The notes: generated by a model not told the origin, from the sequence alone. Counted from the stretch's first letter, positions 1 through 9,639 are shown. The stretch: 64,000 nt of DNA from Rhodococcus sp. Z13 (GCF_025837095.1 NZ_CP107551.1:1594352-1658351), one strand, 5' to 3'. Numbers and translations: made by a program.

Positions 1-764
1 ACACGCTGCACCGTGACGAATCCGCCGGCTCCCTCCGGTTCAACGAGATCGGCCGCGTGCAGCTGCGCACGCAGCAGCCGCTGCTGTTCGACCCCTACCG
101 GCGCAACCGCACCACCGGAAGCTTCGTCCTGGTCGACGAGCGCACCGGCAACACCGTCGCCGCCGGGACGATCACCGGTCCCACGCTGGCGGACAGCCGG
201 GTGGTCTGGCACGCGGCCGCGGTGTCGCGGGCCGAACGGGGGACGACGGGGGCGACGGTGTGGCTCACCGGGCTGTCGGCCTCCGGCAAGTCCACGCTCG
301 CCGTCGAACTCGAACGGCAACTGATCGCCGCCGGCATCCCTGCCTACCGCCTCGACGGCGACAACCTCCGGCACGGCCTCAACGCCGACCTCGGGTTCGG
401 CCCCGAGGACCGCGCGGAGAACATCCGTCGGGTCGGCGCGGTCGCCCAGCTGATGGCCGACGCCGGGCTCGTCGCCGTCTGCGCGCTGATCAGCCCCTAC
501 CGGCAGGACCGCGACCGCATCCGGCGGCAGCACGAGGAGGCCGGGATCCCGTTCCTCGAGGTCTTCGTCGACACACCCCTCACCGAGTGCGAGGCCCGCG
601 ACCCGAAGGGCATGTACGCGCGGGCCCGGGCGGGGGAGATCACCGGCTTCACCGGCATCGACGACCCCTACGAGCCGCCCCTGCAGCCCGATCTCGTGCT
701 GCATCCCCACGACGGCACGCCTGCCGTGCAGGCGGCCCGCATCGTGGAATTGTTGAGGGCATGA
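1..764 (+). CDS. cysC: CysN/CysC bifunctional sulfate adenylyltransferase large subunit / adenylylsulfate kinase (3' part)
   Basis: The gene runs in from the left edge; the reading frame is open from base 3. The first ~55 residues (ending near VDERTGNTVAAGTI) look like the last beta-barrel domain of the CysN GTPase subunit. The rest is a full APS kinase domain with a Walker A loop GLSASGKST at 270-296 and the LDGDNLRHGLN substrate motif. CysN activates sulfate to APS and CysC phosphorylates APS to PAPS, in the cytoplasm. The fused CysNC form is usual in mycolata. The stop overlaps the next start (ATGA at 761-764), so it is translationally coupled to the PAP-phosphatase-like gene, which fits because PAP is the by-product of PAPS use. 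The CysN start and CysD partner lie outside the window. The name cysNC would fit the complete gene. Confidence 0.93.
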   Translation, partial: TLHRDESAGSLRFNEIGRVQLRTQQPLLFDPYRRNRTTGSFVLVDERTGNTVAAGTITGPTLADSRVVWHAAAVSRAERGTTGATVWLTGLSASGKSTLAVELERQLIAAGIPAYRLDGDNLRHGLNADLGFGPEDRAENIRRVGAVAQLMADAGLVAVCALISPYRQDRDRIRRQHEEAGIPFLEVFVDTPLTECEARDPKGMYARARAGEITGFTGIDDPYEPPLQPDLVLHPHDGTPAVQAARIVELLRA

Positions 765-1891
765 CGCACGACGACCGCCTCGACGATGCCCGACTCGCCG
801 CCGAGACCGCCTCCGGCGCAGGTGAACTGCTGCTCACCGTCCGCGCGATCGAAGGCGACGCCCTCACCGGGCGGGAACTGGGCCGCCGCGGCGACCACGC
901 CGCCAACACCTACATCCTCGAACGGCTGGCCGCCGCACGCCCCGGCGACGCGGTGCTCTCCGAGGAATCCGCCGACGATCCCGCCCGGCTCGACGCCGAG
1001 CGGGTGTGGATCATCGACCCTCTCGACGGGTCGAAGGAGTACGGCATGCCCGAACACGTCGACTGGGCGGTCCACGTCGCGCTATGGGAGGCCGGACGCG
1101 GCCTCACCGCCGCCGCCGTCGCCCAGCCCGCCCTCGGCCTCGTCCACAGCACCGCCGATCCCGCACCCCCCTCGCGGGCGGCCCGCGGCCGTCCTCGCAT
1201 CGTCGTCAGCGGCAGCCGGCCCCCGGAGTTCGTCTTCGGCCTCGCCCGCGACCTCGGGGCCGACCTGATCCGCATGGGCTCGGCGGGAGCCAAGGCGATG
1301 GCGGTGGTCCGTGGGGAGGCCGACGCCTACATCCATGCCGGCGGGCAGTGGGAATGGGACTCCGCGGCCCCGGTCGCTGTCGCGCAGGCCGCCGGACTCC
1401 ACTGCGCCCGGATCGACGGCAGCGAACTGGAGTACAACCGCCCGCACCCCTATCTGCCCGATCTGGTGATCTGCCGCGCCGACTGGGCACCGGAGGTGAT
1501 GTCGGCGCTGGCCGTGCACGCCACCGGGCCGACCGACAGCCCCCGGGTGGCGATGGCCCGCGCCTACATCCGCTCCCTGGTGAGCCACGACGCGTCCCAC
1601 GTGCGGCTCGCGGCCGACGCCTGGCGGGTCGAGAACGGGGAACGGACCGGCGACAGCGGCTCCGAGATCCGCGACCGCCTCGAGAACGGCCCGGAGTACC
1701 GGCCGATCCGCCGGATCCGCGACCTGCGGTTCCGCGAGTGGCACCACAGCGTCGTCGCGCGGTTCGTCCTCGACATCGCAGCGGGGCCGAGCACCGAGAC
1801 GTCGGTGGCGGTCACCGAGCACTTCGACATCCCGGCGGGGGAGATCCGCTCCATCGTCGCGATCATCGAACCGGATCCGGACAACAGTTGA
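761..1891 (+). CDS. cysQ: CysQ-type 3'(2'),5'-bisphosphate nucleotidase fused to a C-terminal NTF2/SnoaL-like domain
   Basis: The 376-residue protein has two parts. Residues 1-250 are an inositol-monophosphatase-fold phosphatase with metal-binding SEES (67-70), DPLDGSKEY (86-94) and WEWDSAAP (197-204) motifs, as in mycobacterial CysQ, which hydrolyses PAP and related bisphosphates and is about 265 residues long. Residues 260-376 form an extra domain (ARAYIRSLVSHDAS, SGSEIRDRLENG, VVARFVLDIA) that resembles small actinobacterial NTF2/SnoaL-like (DUF8021-type) proteins. I saw no stop or frameshift between them, so this is a real fusion in this sequence. ATG at 761 overlaps the cysNC stop, which fixes the start. 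The phosphatase call is firm; the second domain's name is by resemblance and its role is unknown. Confidence 0.87.
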   Translation: MTHDDRLDDARLAAETASGAGELLLTVRAIEGDALTGRELGRRGDHAANTYILERLAAARPGDAVLSEESADDPARLDAERVWIIDPLDGSKEYGMPEHVDWAVHVALWEAGRGLTAAAVAQPALGLVHSTADPAPPSRAARGRPRIVVSGSRPPEFVFGLARDLGADLIRMGSAGAKAMAVVRGEADAYIHAGGQWEWDSAAPVAVAQAAGLHCARIDGSELEYNRPHPYLPDLVICRADWAPEVMSALAVHATGPTDSPRVAMARAYIRSLVSHDASHVRLAADAWRVENGERTGDSGSEIRDRLENGPEYRPIRRIRDLRFREWHHSVVARFVLDIAAGPSTETSVAVTEHFDIPAGEIRSIVAIIEPDPDNS

Positions 1892-1906
1892 ACTTTTGTG
1901 TAGCTT
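1888..1906 (+). promoter_or_regulatory. Possible extended -10 promoter for the MBL-fold gene
   Basis: TGTGTAGCTT (1897-1906) gives an extended -10 (TG-n-TAGCTT) in an AT-rich patch just after the cysQ stop, followed by a ~30 nt leader with a good ribosome site (GGGAGG) before ATG 1943. A TTGAAC at 1888 is too close to act as its -35. It is weak evidence; cotranscription from cysNC is equally possible. Confidence 0.3.
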
Positions 1907-1942
1907 CGATCGGAAGCACACATCCATTGGGAGGCATCACAT

Positions 1943-2941
1943 ATGACCGAAGCACGTGACATCGGGGACGGGATCCACCTCGTCCCCGTCCCGGTCGCCG
2001 ACCTGCCCGTCGGCGACACCCAGGTCTACGTGATGGAGTCCCCGGGCGGTGTCGTGCTCGTGGACGTCGGCTGGAACGACGACACCTCCTGGGCCGCACT
2101 GCAGGACGGCCTCGCCGTCGCCGGCCTGTCCGTGACCGACGTCGAAGGCGTCGTCGTCACCCACTTCCACCCCGACCACGTCGGCCTCACCGGCCGCATC
2201 CGCGAGGCGTCCGGCTGCTGGGTGGCGATGAACGAGGCCGACTTCGCGTACCTCGAGGTCATGATCTCCGACGAGGACCGCAGCCGGGAGGAGGCCGAGC
2301 TGCTGCGCCGCGCCGGTGCACCCGAGACGGAGATCGACGCCTTCCTCGCCACCGTCGGCACCGCACCCGGCCGGCCCGACGCGCTGCCGGACCGCAAACT
2401 CGGCCCCGACGAGATGATCCCGCTGACCGGACGGTCGCTGCGCACCGTCCTGACCCCCGGCCACACCGCCGGGCACGCGTGCTTCCTGCTCGAGGAGCAC
2501 GGCGTGCTGTTCAGCGGCGACCACGTCCTGGCCACCACCACACCGCACGTCGGCGAGTTCGACTTCCCGCTGCCGCAACGCGACGCGCTGGGGGAATACC
2601 TCGACTCGCTGCGCGCGGTCGCGGCGCTGCCCGTGCGGCGTGCACTGCCGGCACACCGGCAGCAGATCGAGAACCTGCCGGGCCGGGTCGACGAACTCCT
2701 CGCCCACCACGAGCAGCGCCTCGACGACCTCTACGACGCCTTCGGCGACGAGGACCTCACCCTGTGGGAGGCCACCGCCCGTATGCGCTGGTACCGGCCC
2801 TGGGACGAGACGCCTCTGCACGGCAAGCGGATGGCGCTGGCCGAAGGGTCCGCCCACATCCGGCAGCTCATCGAACGCGGACGCGTCCGCCGCATCCCGG
2901 GCACCGAACCGGCCCGCTTCGCGCGGGTGGCGGCCCGATGA
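1943..2941 (+). CDS. MBL-fold metallo-hydrolase
   Basis: The 332-residue protein has the metallo-beta-lactamase zinc signature HFHPDH (74-79), then GHTAGHA and SGDHVLATTTPHVG in the correct order for a binuclear metal site, and a C-terminal ~90-residue helical region (HHEQRLDDLYDAFGDEDLTLWEAT) typical of MBL proteins with a winged-helix tail, such as the RNase BN/endoribonuclease LACTB2-like and lyase-like families. A clear ribosome site (GGGAGGCATCAC) precedes ATG 1943. The stop overlaps the next ATG (2938-2941). The substrate cannot be told from sequence. It lies between a sulfur-nucleotide phosphatase and an epoxide-hydrolase-like gene and shares no obvious pathway with either. Confidence 0.85.
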   Translation: MTEARDIGDGIHLVPVPVADLPVGDTQVYVMESPGGVVLVDVGWNDDTSWAALQDGLAVAGLSVTDVEGVVVTHFHPDHVGLTGRIREASGCWVAMNEADFAYLEVMISDEDRSREEAELLRRAGAPETEIDAFLATVGTAPGRPDALPDRKLGPDEMIPLTGRSLRTVLTPGHTAGHACFLLEEHGVLFSGDHVLATTTPHVGEFDFPLPQRDALGEYLDSLRAVAALPVRRALPAHRQQIENLPGRVDELLAHHEQRLDDLYDAFGDEDLTLWEATARMRWYRPWDETPLHGKRMALAEGSAHIRQLIERGRVRRIPGTEPARFARVAAR

Positions 2942-3318
2942 GCGCCGCGGAACACAGCGGCCCCGACGAGCTGGTCACCGAGTTCTGTCGGGCCTGGGCC
3001 GATCCCGACCCCGCCACGATCGCCGGGTTCTTCACCGAGGACGCGGTCTTCCACAACATCCCGATGGAACCGATCCGCGGCCGCGCCGCGATCGAGGAGT
3101 ACGTCGCCGGCTTCACCGCCTCGTTCGGCGGCATCGAGTACCGCATCCACCACCAGGCCGTCTCCGGCGACATCGTGCTCAACGAACGCACCGACGTGTT
3201 CACCATGAACGGCCGCACCGTCGAACTGCCCGTCACCGGGGTGTTCGAGATCCGGGACGGCAGGATCGCCGCCCTGCGCGACTACTTCGACCCCACGCCC
3301 CTCACCGCCGGGAGCTGA
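2938..3318 (+). CDS. Limonene-1,2-epoxide-hydrolase-like NTF2-fold protein
   Basis: The 126-residue protein aligns by eye with Rhodococcus limonene-1,2-epoxide hydrolase (149 residues). The catalytic Asp-Arg-Asp set is present: R84 and D86 in ERTDV and D115 in RDYFD. The water-positioning Asn is N40 in FHNIP, but the partner Tyr (Y53 of the known enzyme) is Phe38 here. It is therefore probably an epoxide hydrolase or isomerase-like enzyme with altered water positioning; the substrate is unknown. ATG 2938 overlaps the MBL gene's stop by 4 bp, so the pair is translationally coupled. A strong hairpin terminator follows. Confidence 0.8.
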   Translation: MSAAEHSGPDELVTEFCRAWADPDPATIAGFFTEDAVFHNIPMEPIRGRAAIEEYVAGFTASFGGIEYRIHHQAVSGDIVLNERTDVFTMNGRTVELPVTGVFEIRDGRIAALRDYFDPTPLTAGS

Positions 3319-3347
3319 ACGGGGAGGGCATCCGACCCCGGGAACGC

Positions 3348-3381
3348 CGAAGGCCCCGCTTCGTGTGAAGCGGGGCCTTCG
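3348..3381. terminator. Perfect 15-bp hairpin terminator
   Basis: Arms 3348-3362 and 3367-3381 (CGAAGGCCCCGCTTC and its exact complement) enclose a GTGT loop. There is no U-tract, as is common in actinobacteria. It sits between the epoxide-hydrolase-like gene and the 3' end of the convergent tRNA gene and can serve both directions. Confidence 0.85.
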
Positions 3382-3384
3382 TGG

Positions 3385-3457
3385 TGCCCTCGGCAGGATT
3401 CGAACCTGCGACTTCTTGCTCCGGAGGCAAGCGCTCTATCCCCTGAGCTACGAGGGC
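3385..3457 (-). tRNA. tRNA-Arg (anticodon CCG)
   Basis: The minus strand folds into a cloverleaf: acceptor GCCCTCG pairs with CGAGGGC, the D-arm starts TAGCTCAGGGGATAGAGC, the anticodon arm is CTTGC-CTCCGGA-GCAAG with anticodon CCG, and the T-arm has GGTTCGAATCC. The CCA end is encoded (TGG on the plus strand at 3382-3384). It reads CGG codons, which are frequent in this genome. argS lies 1.8 kb away. Confidence 0.97.
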
Positions 3458-3492
3458 ATCCGGACCACCGGATGACCAGCGGTGCGGGAGTT

Positions 3493-3520
3493 AGCCTAGC
3501 GCATAGATCGCTCAAGTCCA
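3493..3520 (-). promoter_or_regulatory. Candidate promoter of tRNA-Arg
   Basis: On the minus strand TGGACT (3520-3515), a 16-nt spacer and TAGGCT (3498-3493) place transcription start about 30 nt before the tRNA 5' end at 3457. The spacing and the TANNNT -10 fit an actinobacterial sigma-A promoter. Confidence 0.55.
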
Positions 3521-3566
3521 CATCGGCAGGTCAGAGACGGTTTTTCGGCCACTCTCCCGGGCTGCT

Positions 3567-4265
3567 TCAGTTCATCGGCAGCGGTTCGGCGCCGCGTTCG
3601 GCGAGCAACCCGGTCATCAGCTCCGTCTCGGACTGCTGCGTCGCCACCATCGTCCCGGCGAGATCGCGCACCGCGGTGGTGCTCGCGTACTGCTGCCCGT
3701 ACTCCATCATCGGCAGCCCGCCCTGATGGTGGCGCAGCATCAGCTGCAGGAATAGCACGTCGAACTCGGGGCCGCGCGCGGCCCGCAGGTCCGCCATGTC
3801 CTCGGCGGACGCCATGCCGGGCATGAGGTGCGAGCCGCTCGCACCCTCGGCCCCCATCGTCGCGTCGTGCCCGCCGTGACCGTGATCCTCGGACTCCGTC
3901 ATCCACACCATGTGCTCACCGGTGGGCAGCAGCGCCCGGTCCCACAGCGACAGCCAGCCCTGCATCTGCCCGATCTGGTTCTGCTGGGTGGTGAGGATGT
4001 CGTAGGCGATGTTGCGGATCCGGTCGTCGTCGGAGTTGGTGATCGCGATCGTCGCCATCTCGACGGCCTGATCGTGGTGCACGATCATGTCCTGCGCGAA
4101 GCCGACATCCACGGAATCCGGGGCGGGAGTGGACGGAGCCGAGTCCTCGAACGGGAGCCGCGCCACGAAACCGGCGAGGAAGCCCACCGCCACCGCGGCG
4201 ACGGCGAGCAGCACCAGCAGGGACCGCGACCTGTCCGAGGAGTTCTCGCCGGAGTTCTCGCTCAT
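3567..4265 (-). CDS. DUF305 membrane-anchored ferritin-like protein
   Basis: The 232-residue protein has one N-terminal membrane helix (about 15-35) and an outside-facing DUF305 helical domain carrying paired His motifs MIVHHDQAVEMA and MLRHHQGGLPMMEYG. A His/Met/Asp-rich loop (TESEDHGHGGHDATM) between the two halves suggests metal binding. DUF305 proteins are often linked to copper or other metal handling, which for this copy is inference. It begins 2 nt after the DUF3105 gene ends, so the two form one operon. The ATG at 4265 is the only good start. Confidence 0.85.
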   Translation of the reverse strand: MSENSGENSSDRSRSLLVLLAVAAVAVGFLAGFVARLPFEDSAPSTPAPDSVDVGFAQDMIVHHDQAVEMATIAITNSDDDRIRNIAYDILTTQQNQIGQMQGWLSLWDRALLPTGEHMVWMTESEDHGHGGHDATMGAEGASGSHLMPGMASAEDMADLRAARGPEFDVLFLQLMLRHHQGGLPMMEYGQQYASTTAVRDLAGTMVATQQSETELMTGLLAERGAEPLPMN

Positions 4266-4267
4266 CG

Positions 4268-5089
4268 TCAGCTCCCGGCCGGAGCCTGCTGCATCTCACC
4301 GACGGACTCCGCCTCCATCGGTACCGCGTCGGGGCCGGGATCGGAGGCGTCGAAGGCCGGCGGGTTCGCCGGGTCGAACGAACCGGGGATCGTCGAGCAG
4401 CTCGCACCGACCTCCGGGTAGGTGTACCGGTTCAGACGCAGTGCGGCGATGAACTGGTCGATGCGCTCGTCGTCGGCGCTGTCGACCTTGAGCTGGTGGC
4501 CCCACGACTGCAGCGAGATCGGGGCGTCCAGGCCCGGATAGGGCGACATCATCGTGTAGGTACGGCCGTCGACCTTCGCGGCGAGGGTGTCGACCCCGGC
4601 GTCGTCGACCAGATCCGGGTTGTAGGCGATCCACACGGCGCCGTGCTCGAGGGAGTGGACCATGTTCTCGGTGCGGACCGGCTGCGCGTAGACCGTACCG
4701 GTGCAGGTGGCCCAGACGGAGTCGTGCGGGCCGCCGAAGGGCGGGCTCTGGTCGTAGGCGACACGCTGCCCGGGAGCGATGTGCACACCGGCGGGATAGT
4801 CGATCTTCAGCACACCCTCGATCTCGCCCGAGGGGTCCTGGTTGGACTCCGACGGGGTCCAGGCCTCCAGCGCCTGCTTGTCCTGCGCCTTCGGGATGAT
4901 GCTCACGGCGATCACCGCGACCAGGATCACGACGACAGCCACGCCGCCGATCGTCAACCACGGGATCTGACGCTGCGGCGGGACGCCGCGAGCGCCCCCG
5001 CTCTTCTTCTTCGCGGCCTGGATGGCCTTCGACGACTTGGCTCCGGACTTGCTGTTACCGGAACCGCCACTAACCGAACCGCTGGGCAT
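4268..5089 (-). CDS. DUF3105 membrane-anchored protein
   Basis: The 273-residue protein has a Lys/Ser/Gly-rich cytoplasmic tail (1-40), one membrane helix (about 44-66, [20 protein letters not shown]) and an outer domain with the DUF3105 core [18 protein letters not shown]. Two extracytoplasmic Cys (WATCTG and GASCSTIPG) could form a disulfide. The start is ATG 5089 with GAAAGAG upstream; a longer frame to 5146 lacks a ribosome site. DUF3105 and DUF305 genes are frequent neighbours in actinobacteria, pointing to a shared cell-envelope job. Molecular function is unknown. Confidence 0.84.
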   Translation of the reverse strand: MPSGSVSGGSGNSKSGAKSSKAIQAAKKKSGGARGVPPQRQIPWLTIGGVAVVVILVAVIAVSIIPKAQDKQALEAWTPSESNQDPSGEIEGVLKIDYPAGVHIAPGQRVAYDQSPPFGGPHDSVWATCTGTVYAQPVRTENMVHSLEHGAVWIAYNPDLVDDAGVDTLAAKVDGRTYTMMSPYPGLDAPISLQSWGHQLKVDSADDERIDQFIAALRLNRYTYPEVGASCSTIPGSFDPANPPAFDASDPGPDAVPMEAESVGEMQQAPAGS

Positions 5090-5229
5090 CGCTGGGTGCT
5101 CTTTCGACGGGTTGACATACGGGCGCAGCCCCGGTGGGGCGCACACTCGCTGCCAACTCTACGGCCGTACCCGCGGGATGTGGCCGAGCGTCCGCAGGGG
5201 GAGTGTCCGCGTCGCGATCGACCAGCCAA

Positions 5230-5235
5230 TAGGAT
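5230..5235 (+). promoter_or_regulatory. -10 element TAGGAT, likely leaderless argS transcript
   Basis: TAGGAT ends 8 nt before the GTG start of argS (5244), so transcription would begin at or next to the start codon. The AGGA inside it could alternatively act as a weak ribosome site. Confidence 0.5.
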
Positions 5236-5243
5236 GGACACCT

Positions 5244-6896
5244 GTGACTCCCTCCGACCTTGCTCAGCTGCTCCGTGGAACCGCTGCCGGTGTCCTCACC
5301 GACCGTGGTCTCGATGCCTCCGTTCTTCCCGAGACCCTCACCGTCGAGCGCCCGCGCAATCCGGAGCACGGCGACTACGCGACCAACGTCGCCATGCAGG
5401 TCGCGAAGAAGGTCGGCGTGAACCCGCGCGAGCTCGCCACCTGGATCGCCGAGGCCCTCGCCGCGGCCGACGGCATCGACTCCGCCGAGGTCGCCGGACC
5501 CGGCTTCCTCAACATCCGCCTCGCCGCCGACGCCCAGGGCGCCATCGTGGCCAAGGTGCTCGACGAAGGCGACGCCTACGGCAGCGGCGACGATCTCGGC
5601 GGCGCCCGGATCAACCTGGAGTTCGTCTCCGCCAACCCCACCGGCCCGATCCACCTCGGCGGCACCCGCTGGGCCGCGGTCGGCGACGCGCTCGGCCGCA
5701 TCCTCACCGCCCGCGGCGGGCAGGTCACCCGCGAGTACTACTTCAACGACCACGGCGCCCAGATCGACCGCTTCACCCGGTCGCTGATCGCCTCCGCCCA
5801 GGGGCAGCCCGCGCCCGAGGACGGTTACGCCGGTGCCTACATCGTCGACATCGCCGCCGCCGTGCTGAAGCAGCGCCCCGACGCCCTGGACCTGCCCGAG
5901 GCCGAACGCCACGAGGTGTTCCGCTCGATCGGCGTCGAGTTGATGTTCGCGCACATCAAGCGCACCCTCCACGAGTTCGGCGTCGACTTCGACGTGTACT
6001 TCCACGAGAACTCGCTGTTCGAGTCCGGCGCCGTCGACAAGGCCGTCGAGACCCTCAAGGCATCGGGCAACCTCTACTTCGAGGACGGCGCCTGGTGGCT
6101 CAAGAGCACCGACTACGGCGACGACAAGGACCGCGTCGTCATCAAGTCCGACGGCAACGCCGCCTACATCGCCGGCGACATCGCCTACTTCCAGGACAAG
6201 CGCTCGCGCGGCTTCGACCTGTGCATCTACATGCTCGGCGCCGACCACCACGGCTACATCGCCCGCCTGAAGGCCGCGGCGGCCGCCTTCGGTGACGACC
6301 CCGACACCGTCGAGGTCATGATCGGCCAGATGGTCAACCTCGTCCGCGGCGGCGAAGCCGTGAAGATGAGCAAGCGCGCCGGCACCGTCATCACCCTCGA
6401 CGACCTCGTCGAGGCCATCGGCGTCGACGCCGCCCGCTACGCGCTCGTGCGCTCGTCGGTCGACCAGAGCATCGACATCGACCTCGAGCTGTGGGCGAGC
6501 ACCACCAACGAGAACCCGGTGTACTACGTCCAGTACGCCCACGCCCGCCTGTCGTCGATCGCGCGCAACGCCGCCGATCTCGGCCTCACCGCCGAGGGCG
6601 CCCACCTCTCGCTGCTCACCCACGACCGCGAGGGCGACCTCATCCGCACTCTCGGCGAGTACCCGCGCGTCCTCGCGAAGGCCGCCGAACTGCGCGAGCC
6701 GCACCGCGTCGCGCGCTATCTCGAGGAGCTGGCGGGCACCTACCACCGCTTCTACGACGCCTGCCGCATCCTGCCGCAGGGCGACGAGGAGGCCGGCCCG
6801 CTGCACACCGCACGTCTGGCCCTGTGCGCCGCCGCGCGCCAGGTCCTCGCCAACGGCCTCGGTCTGCTCGGCGTCAGCGCTCCGGAGCGGATGTGA
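5244..6896 (+). CDS. argS: Arginyl-tRNA synthetase
   Basis: The 550-residue class Ia synthetase charges tRNA-Arg. The N-terminal Add1 domain ([14 protein letters not shown]) is followed by the HIGH-type motif [10 protein letters not shown], the KMSK-type motif VKMSKRAGT and the C-terminal DALR anticodon-binding domain ([13 protein letters not shown]). GTG 5244 gives the usual family length; an upstream open frame back to 5022 lies over the divergent promoter region and is rejected. It heads the argS-lysA-hom-thrC-thrB cluster, with its stop overlapping the lysA start, the same order as M. tuberculosis Rv1292-Rv1296. Confidence 0.97.
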   Translation: MTPSDLAQLLRGTAAGVLTDRGLDASVLPETLTVERPRNPEHGDYATNVAMQVAKKVGVNPRELATWIAEALAAADGIDSAEVAGPGFLNIRLAADAQGAIVAKVLDEGDAYGSGDDLGGARINLEFVSANPTGPIHLGGTRWAAVGDALGRILTARGGQVTREYYFNDHGAQIDRFTRSLIASAQGQPAPEDGYAGAYIVDIAAAVLKQRPDALDLPEAERHEVFRSIGVELMFAHIKRTLHEFGVDFDVYFHENSLFESGAVDKAVETLKASGNLYFEDGAWWLKSTDYGDDKDRVVIKSDGNAAYIAGDIAYFQDKRSRGFDLCIYMLGADHHGYIARLKAAAAAFGDDPDTVEVMIGQMVNLVRGGEAVKMSKRAGTVITLDDLVEAIGVDAARYALVRSSVDQSIDIDLELWASTTNENPVYYVQYAHARLSSIARNAADLGLTAEGAHLSLLTHDREGDLIRTLGEYPRVLAKAAELREPHRVARYLEELAGTYHRFYDACRILPQGDEEAGPLHTARLALCAAARQVLANGLGLLGVSAPERM

Positions 6897-8314
6897 GCGC
6901 GCATCCGGCGGGCCCGCGTCACGCGGAGATCCCGCACGCCCCGAACCTGCCCGTGCGTCCCGCCGACGCCGCGGCCCTCAACGAACTCGTCCCGCACGTG
7001 TGGCCGCGCAACGCCGCCCGCGGTGAGGACGGGGTGCTGCGGATCGCGGGTGTCGCGGTCACCGACCTCGCCGAGAAGTACGGCACGCCGCTGTTCGTCG
7101 TGGACGAGGACGACTTCCGGTCCCGCTGCCGGGAGATCGCCGAGGCGTTCGGTCCGTCCGCGAAGGTGCACTACGCCTCCAAGGCGTTCCTGTGCACGGA
7201 GGTCGCCCGCTGGGTGCACCAGGAGGGGCTGTCCCTCGACGTCGCCTCCGGCGGCGAACTCGCCGTGGCCCTGCACGCCGGTTTCCCGGCCGAGAAGATC
7301 GCCATGCACGGCAACAACAAGTCCGTGCGGGAGCTGAAGACGGCGGTCGAGGCCGGTGTCGGGCACATCGTCATCGACTCGCTGTCCGAGATCGACCGCC
7401 TCGACGAGGTCGCCCGCGAGGCCGGTGTCGTGCAGGACGTGCTCATCCGCGTCACCGTCGGTGTCGAGGCGCACACGCACGAGTTCATCTCCACCGCGCA
7501 CGAGGACCAGAAGTTCGGCCTGTCGCTGGCCGGCGGCAAGGCGATGGAGGCCGTGCGCCGGGTGTTCGCCGCCGACCACCTCCGGCTCGTCGGTCTGCAC
7601 AGCCACATCGGCTCGCAGATCTTCGACGTCGACGGCTTCGAGCTGGCCGCCCACCGCGTGATCGGGCTGCTGCGCGACATCGTCGCCGAGTTCGGGGTGG
7701 AGAAGACCTCGCAGATGCACATCGTCGACCTCGGCGGTGGCCTCGGCATCTCCTACGTGCCGAGCGACGACCCGCCGCCGGTCGCGGATCTCGCCGCGAA
7801 GCTGGGCGACATCGTCCGCAACGAGTCGGCCCTCGCCGGGCTGCCCGAGCCGACCCTGGCGGTCGAGCCGGGCCGCGCCATCGCCGGACCGGGAACGATC
7901 ACCCTCTACGAGGTCGGCACCATCAAGGACGTCGAGGTCGGCTCCGGCAACACGCGCCGCTACATCAGCGTCGACGGCGGCATGAGCGACAACATCCGCA
8001 CCTCCCTGTACCAGGCCGAGTACGAATCGCGCCTCGTCTCCCGCGTGAGCGACGCCGAGCCGGTGGTCTCCCGCGTGGTGGGCAAGCACTGCGAGAGCGG
8101 TGACATCGTCATCCGCGACGCCTGGATGCCCGCCGACCTGGCACCCGGTGATTTACTGGCGGTCGCGGCCACGGGTGCATACTGCTATTCGATGTCCAGC
8201 AGGTACAACCTGCTGCCTCGCCCTGCCGTCGTGGCGGTCAAGGACGGCGTCCCGCGCGTCCTGCTGCGCCGCGAGACCGTCGAAGATCTGCTCAGCTTGG
8301 AGGTTTCGGAGTGA
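6893..8314 (+). CDS. lysA: Diaminopimelate decarboxylase
   Basis: The 473-residue PLP enzyme makes L-lysine from meso-diaminopimelate, the last lysine step. The PLP lysine is in [39 protein letters not shown] and the subunit-bridging HCESGD motif are all present. GTG 6893 overlaps the argS stop (GTGA) and hom starts over its own stop, so all three are coupled. Because meso-DAP is also a peptidoglycan block, the enzyme sits where lysine and cell wall supply split. Confidence 0.97.
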   Translation: MSAHPAGPRHAEIPHAPNLPVRPADAAALNELVPHVWPRNAARGEDGVLRIAGVAVTDLAEKYGTPLFVVDEDDFRSRCREIAEAFGPSAKVHYASKAFLCTEVARWVHQEGLSLDVASGGELAVALHAGFPAEKIAMHGNNKSVRELKTAVEAGVGHIVIDSLSEIDRLDEVAREAGVVQDVLIRVTVGVEAHTHEFISTAHEDQKFGLSLAGGKAMEAVRRVFAADHLRLVGLHSHIGSQIFDVDGFELAAHRVIGLLRDIVAEFGVEKTSQMHIVDLGGGLGISYVPSDDPPPVADLAAKLGDIVRNESALAGLPEPTLAVEPGRAIAGPGTITLYEVGTIKDVEVGSGNTRRYISVDGGMSDNIRTSLYQAEYESRLVSRVSDAEPVVSRVVGKHCESGDIVIRDAWMPADLAPGDLLAVAATGAYCYSMSSRYNLLPRPAVVAVKDGVPRVLLRRETVEDLLSLEVSE

Positions 8315-9635
8315 CCAATGCAACGGTGACCGATGCATCGGGCCCCCGCCCGGTCGGTGTGGCCGTCCTCGGGCACGGCACCGTCGGTGCCGAGGTCGTG
8401 CGGATCATCCGCGACGACGCCGCCGACCTCGAAGCCCGCATCGGGGCGCCGCTGGTGCTGCGCGGTGTCGCCGTCCGCGACGCCTCGCGCGACCGCGGTC
8501 TGCCGGCCGAGCTGGTCACGACGGACGCCGAGGCGCTCATCAAGCGCGACGACGTCGACATCGTCGTCGAGCTGATCGGCGGCATCGACCTGCCGCGGAC
8601 CCTGGTGCGCACCGCCCTCGACTCGGGCAAGTCCGTGGTCACGGCCAACAAGGCCCTGCTCGCCGCGTACACCGGCGAACTCGCCGAGACCGCCGAGGCC
8701 CGCAACGTCGACCTCTACTTCGAGGCGGCCGTGGCCGGCGCGATCCCGGTGATCCGCCCGCTGACCCAGTCGCTCGCCGGCGACCGCGTCGACCGGGTGG
8801 TCGGCATCGTCAACGGCACCACCAACTACATCCTGTCCGCGATGGACGAGACCGGCGCGGACTACGCCGAGACCCTCGCCGAGGCGAGCCGCCTCGGTTA
8901 CGCGGAGGCCGACCCGACCGCCGACGTGGAGGGCCACGACGCCGCCGCCAAGGCCGCGATCCTCGCGTCGATCGCCTTCCACACCCGGGTGACCGCCGCC
9001 GACGTGTACTGCGAGGGCATCTCGTCGATCACCGCTGCGGACCTGACGTCCGCGCGGGCGCTCAACTGCACGATCAAGCTGCTCGCCCTGTGCGAGCGTG
9101 TGCCCGGCCCGGACGGCCGCGACCGCGTCTCCGCCCGGGTCTACCCGGCCCTGGTGCCCCGCGAGCACCCACTCGCCGCCGTCAACGGCGCGTTCAACGC
9201 CGTCGTCGTCGAGGCCCAGGCGGCCGGTCGCCTCATGTTCTACGGCCAGGGCGCCGGTGGCGCGCCCACCGCGTCCGCCGTCATGGGCGATCTGGTGATG
9301 GCCGCACGCAACCGCGTGCAGGGGGGACGAGGACCGCGTGAGTCGAAGTACGCGCAGCTCGAGGTTGCGCCGATGAGCGACATCCTCACGCGCTACTACG
9401 TGAACCTGAAGGTCGCCGACCGGGCCGGTGTGCTCTCCGCGGTGGCCTCCGAGTTCGCCACGCGCGGCGTGAGCATCGCCGCCGTGCGCCAGGAGGGGGC
9501 CGGCGAGGCCGCCCGCCTGGTGGTTCTGACACACCGGGCAACCGATCGTGCGCTGGCGGACACCGTCGCAGCGCTCGACAAGCTCGAATCCGTGATCGCT
9601 GTGACCAGCGTCCTGAGACTGGAGGGATCCGCCGA

Positions 9636-9639
<4 letters not shown>
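8311..9639 (+). CDS. hom: Homoserine dehydrogenase
   Basis: The 442-residue enzyme reduces aspartate semialdehyde to homoserine. The N-terminal Rossmann motif is [14 protein letters not shown]; the catalytic domain carries [13 protein letters not shown] and [21 protein letters not shown]; the C-terminus (from [21 protein letters not shown]) is an ACT domain for threonine feedback control. GTG 8311 overlaps the lysA stop and has TTGGAGG just upstream. The stop overlaps thrC's ATG. Confidence 0.97.

Noticed and set aside
260-760. In-frame extension of cysQ upstream to an ATG at 260
   Set aside because: It overlaps the conserved CysC domain in another frame and reads as Arg/Pro-rich noise; the ATGA overlap at 761 fixes the start.
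5112-5117. TTGACA upstream of argS as a -35 box
   Set aside because: No TANNNT hexamer lies 16-19 nt downstream; the match alone is not a promoter.
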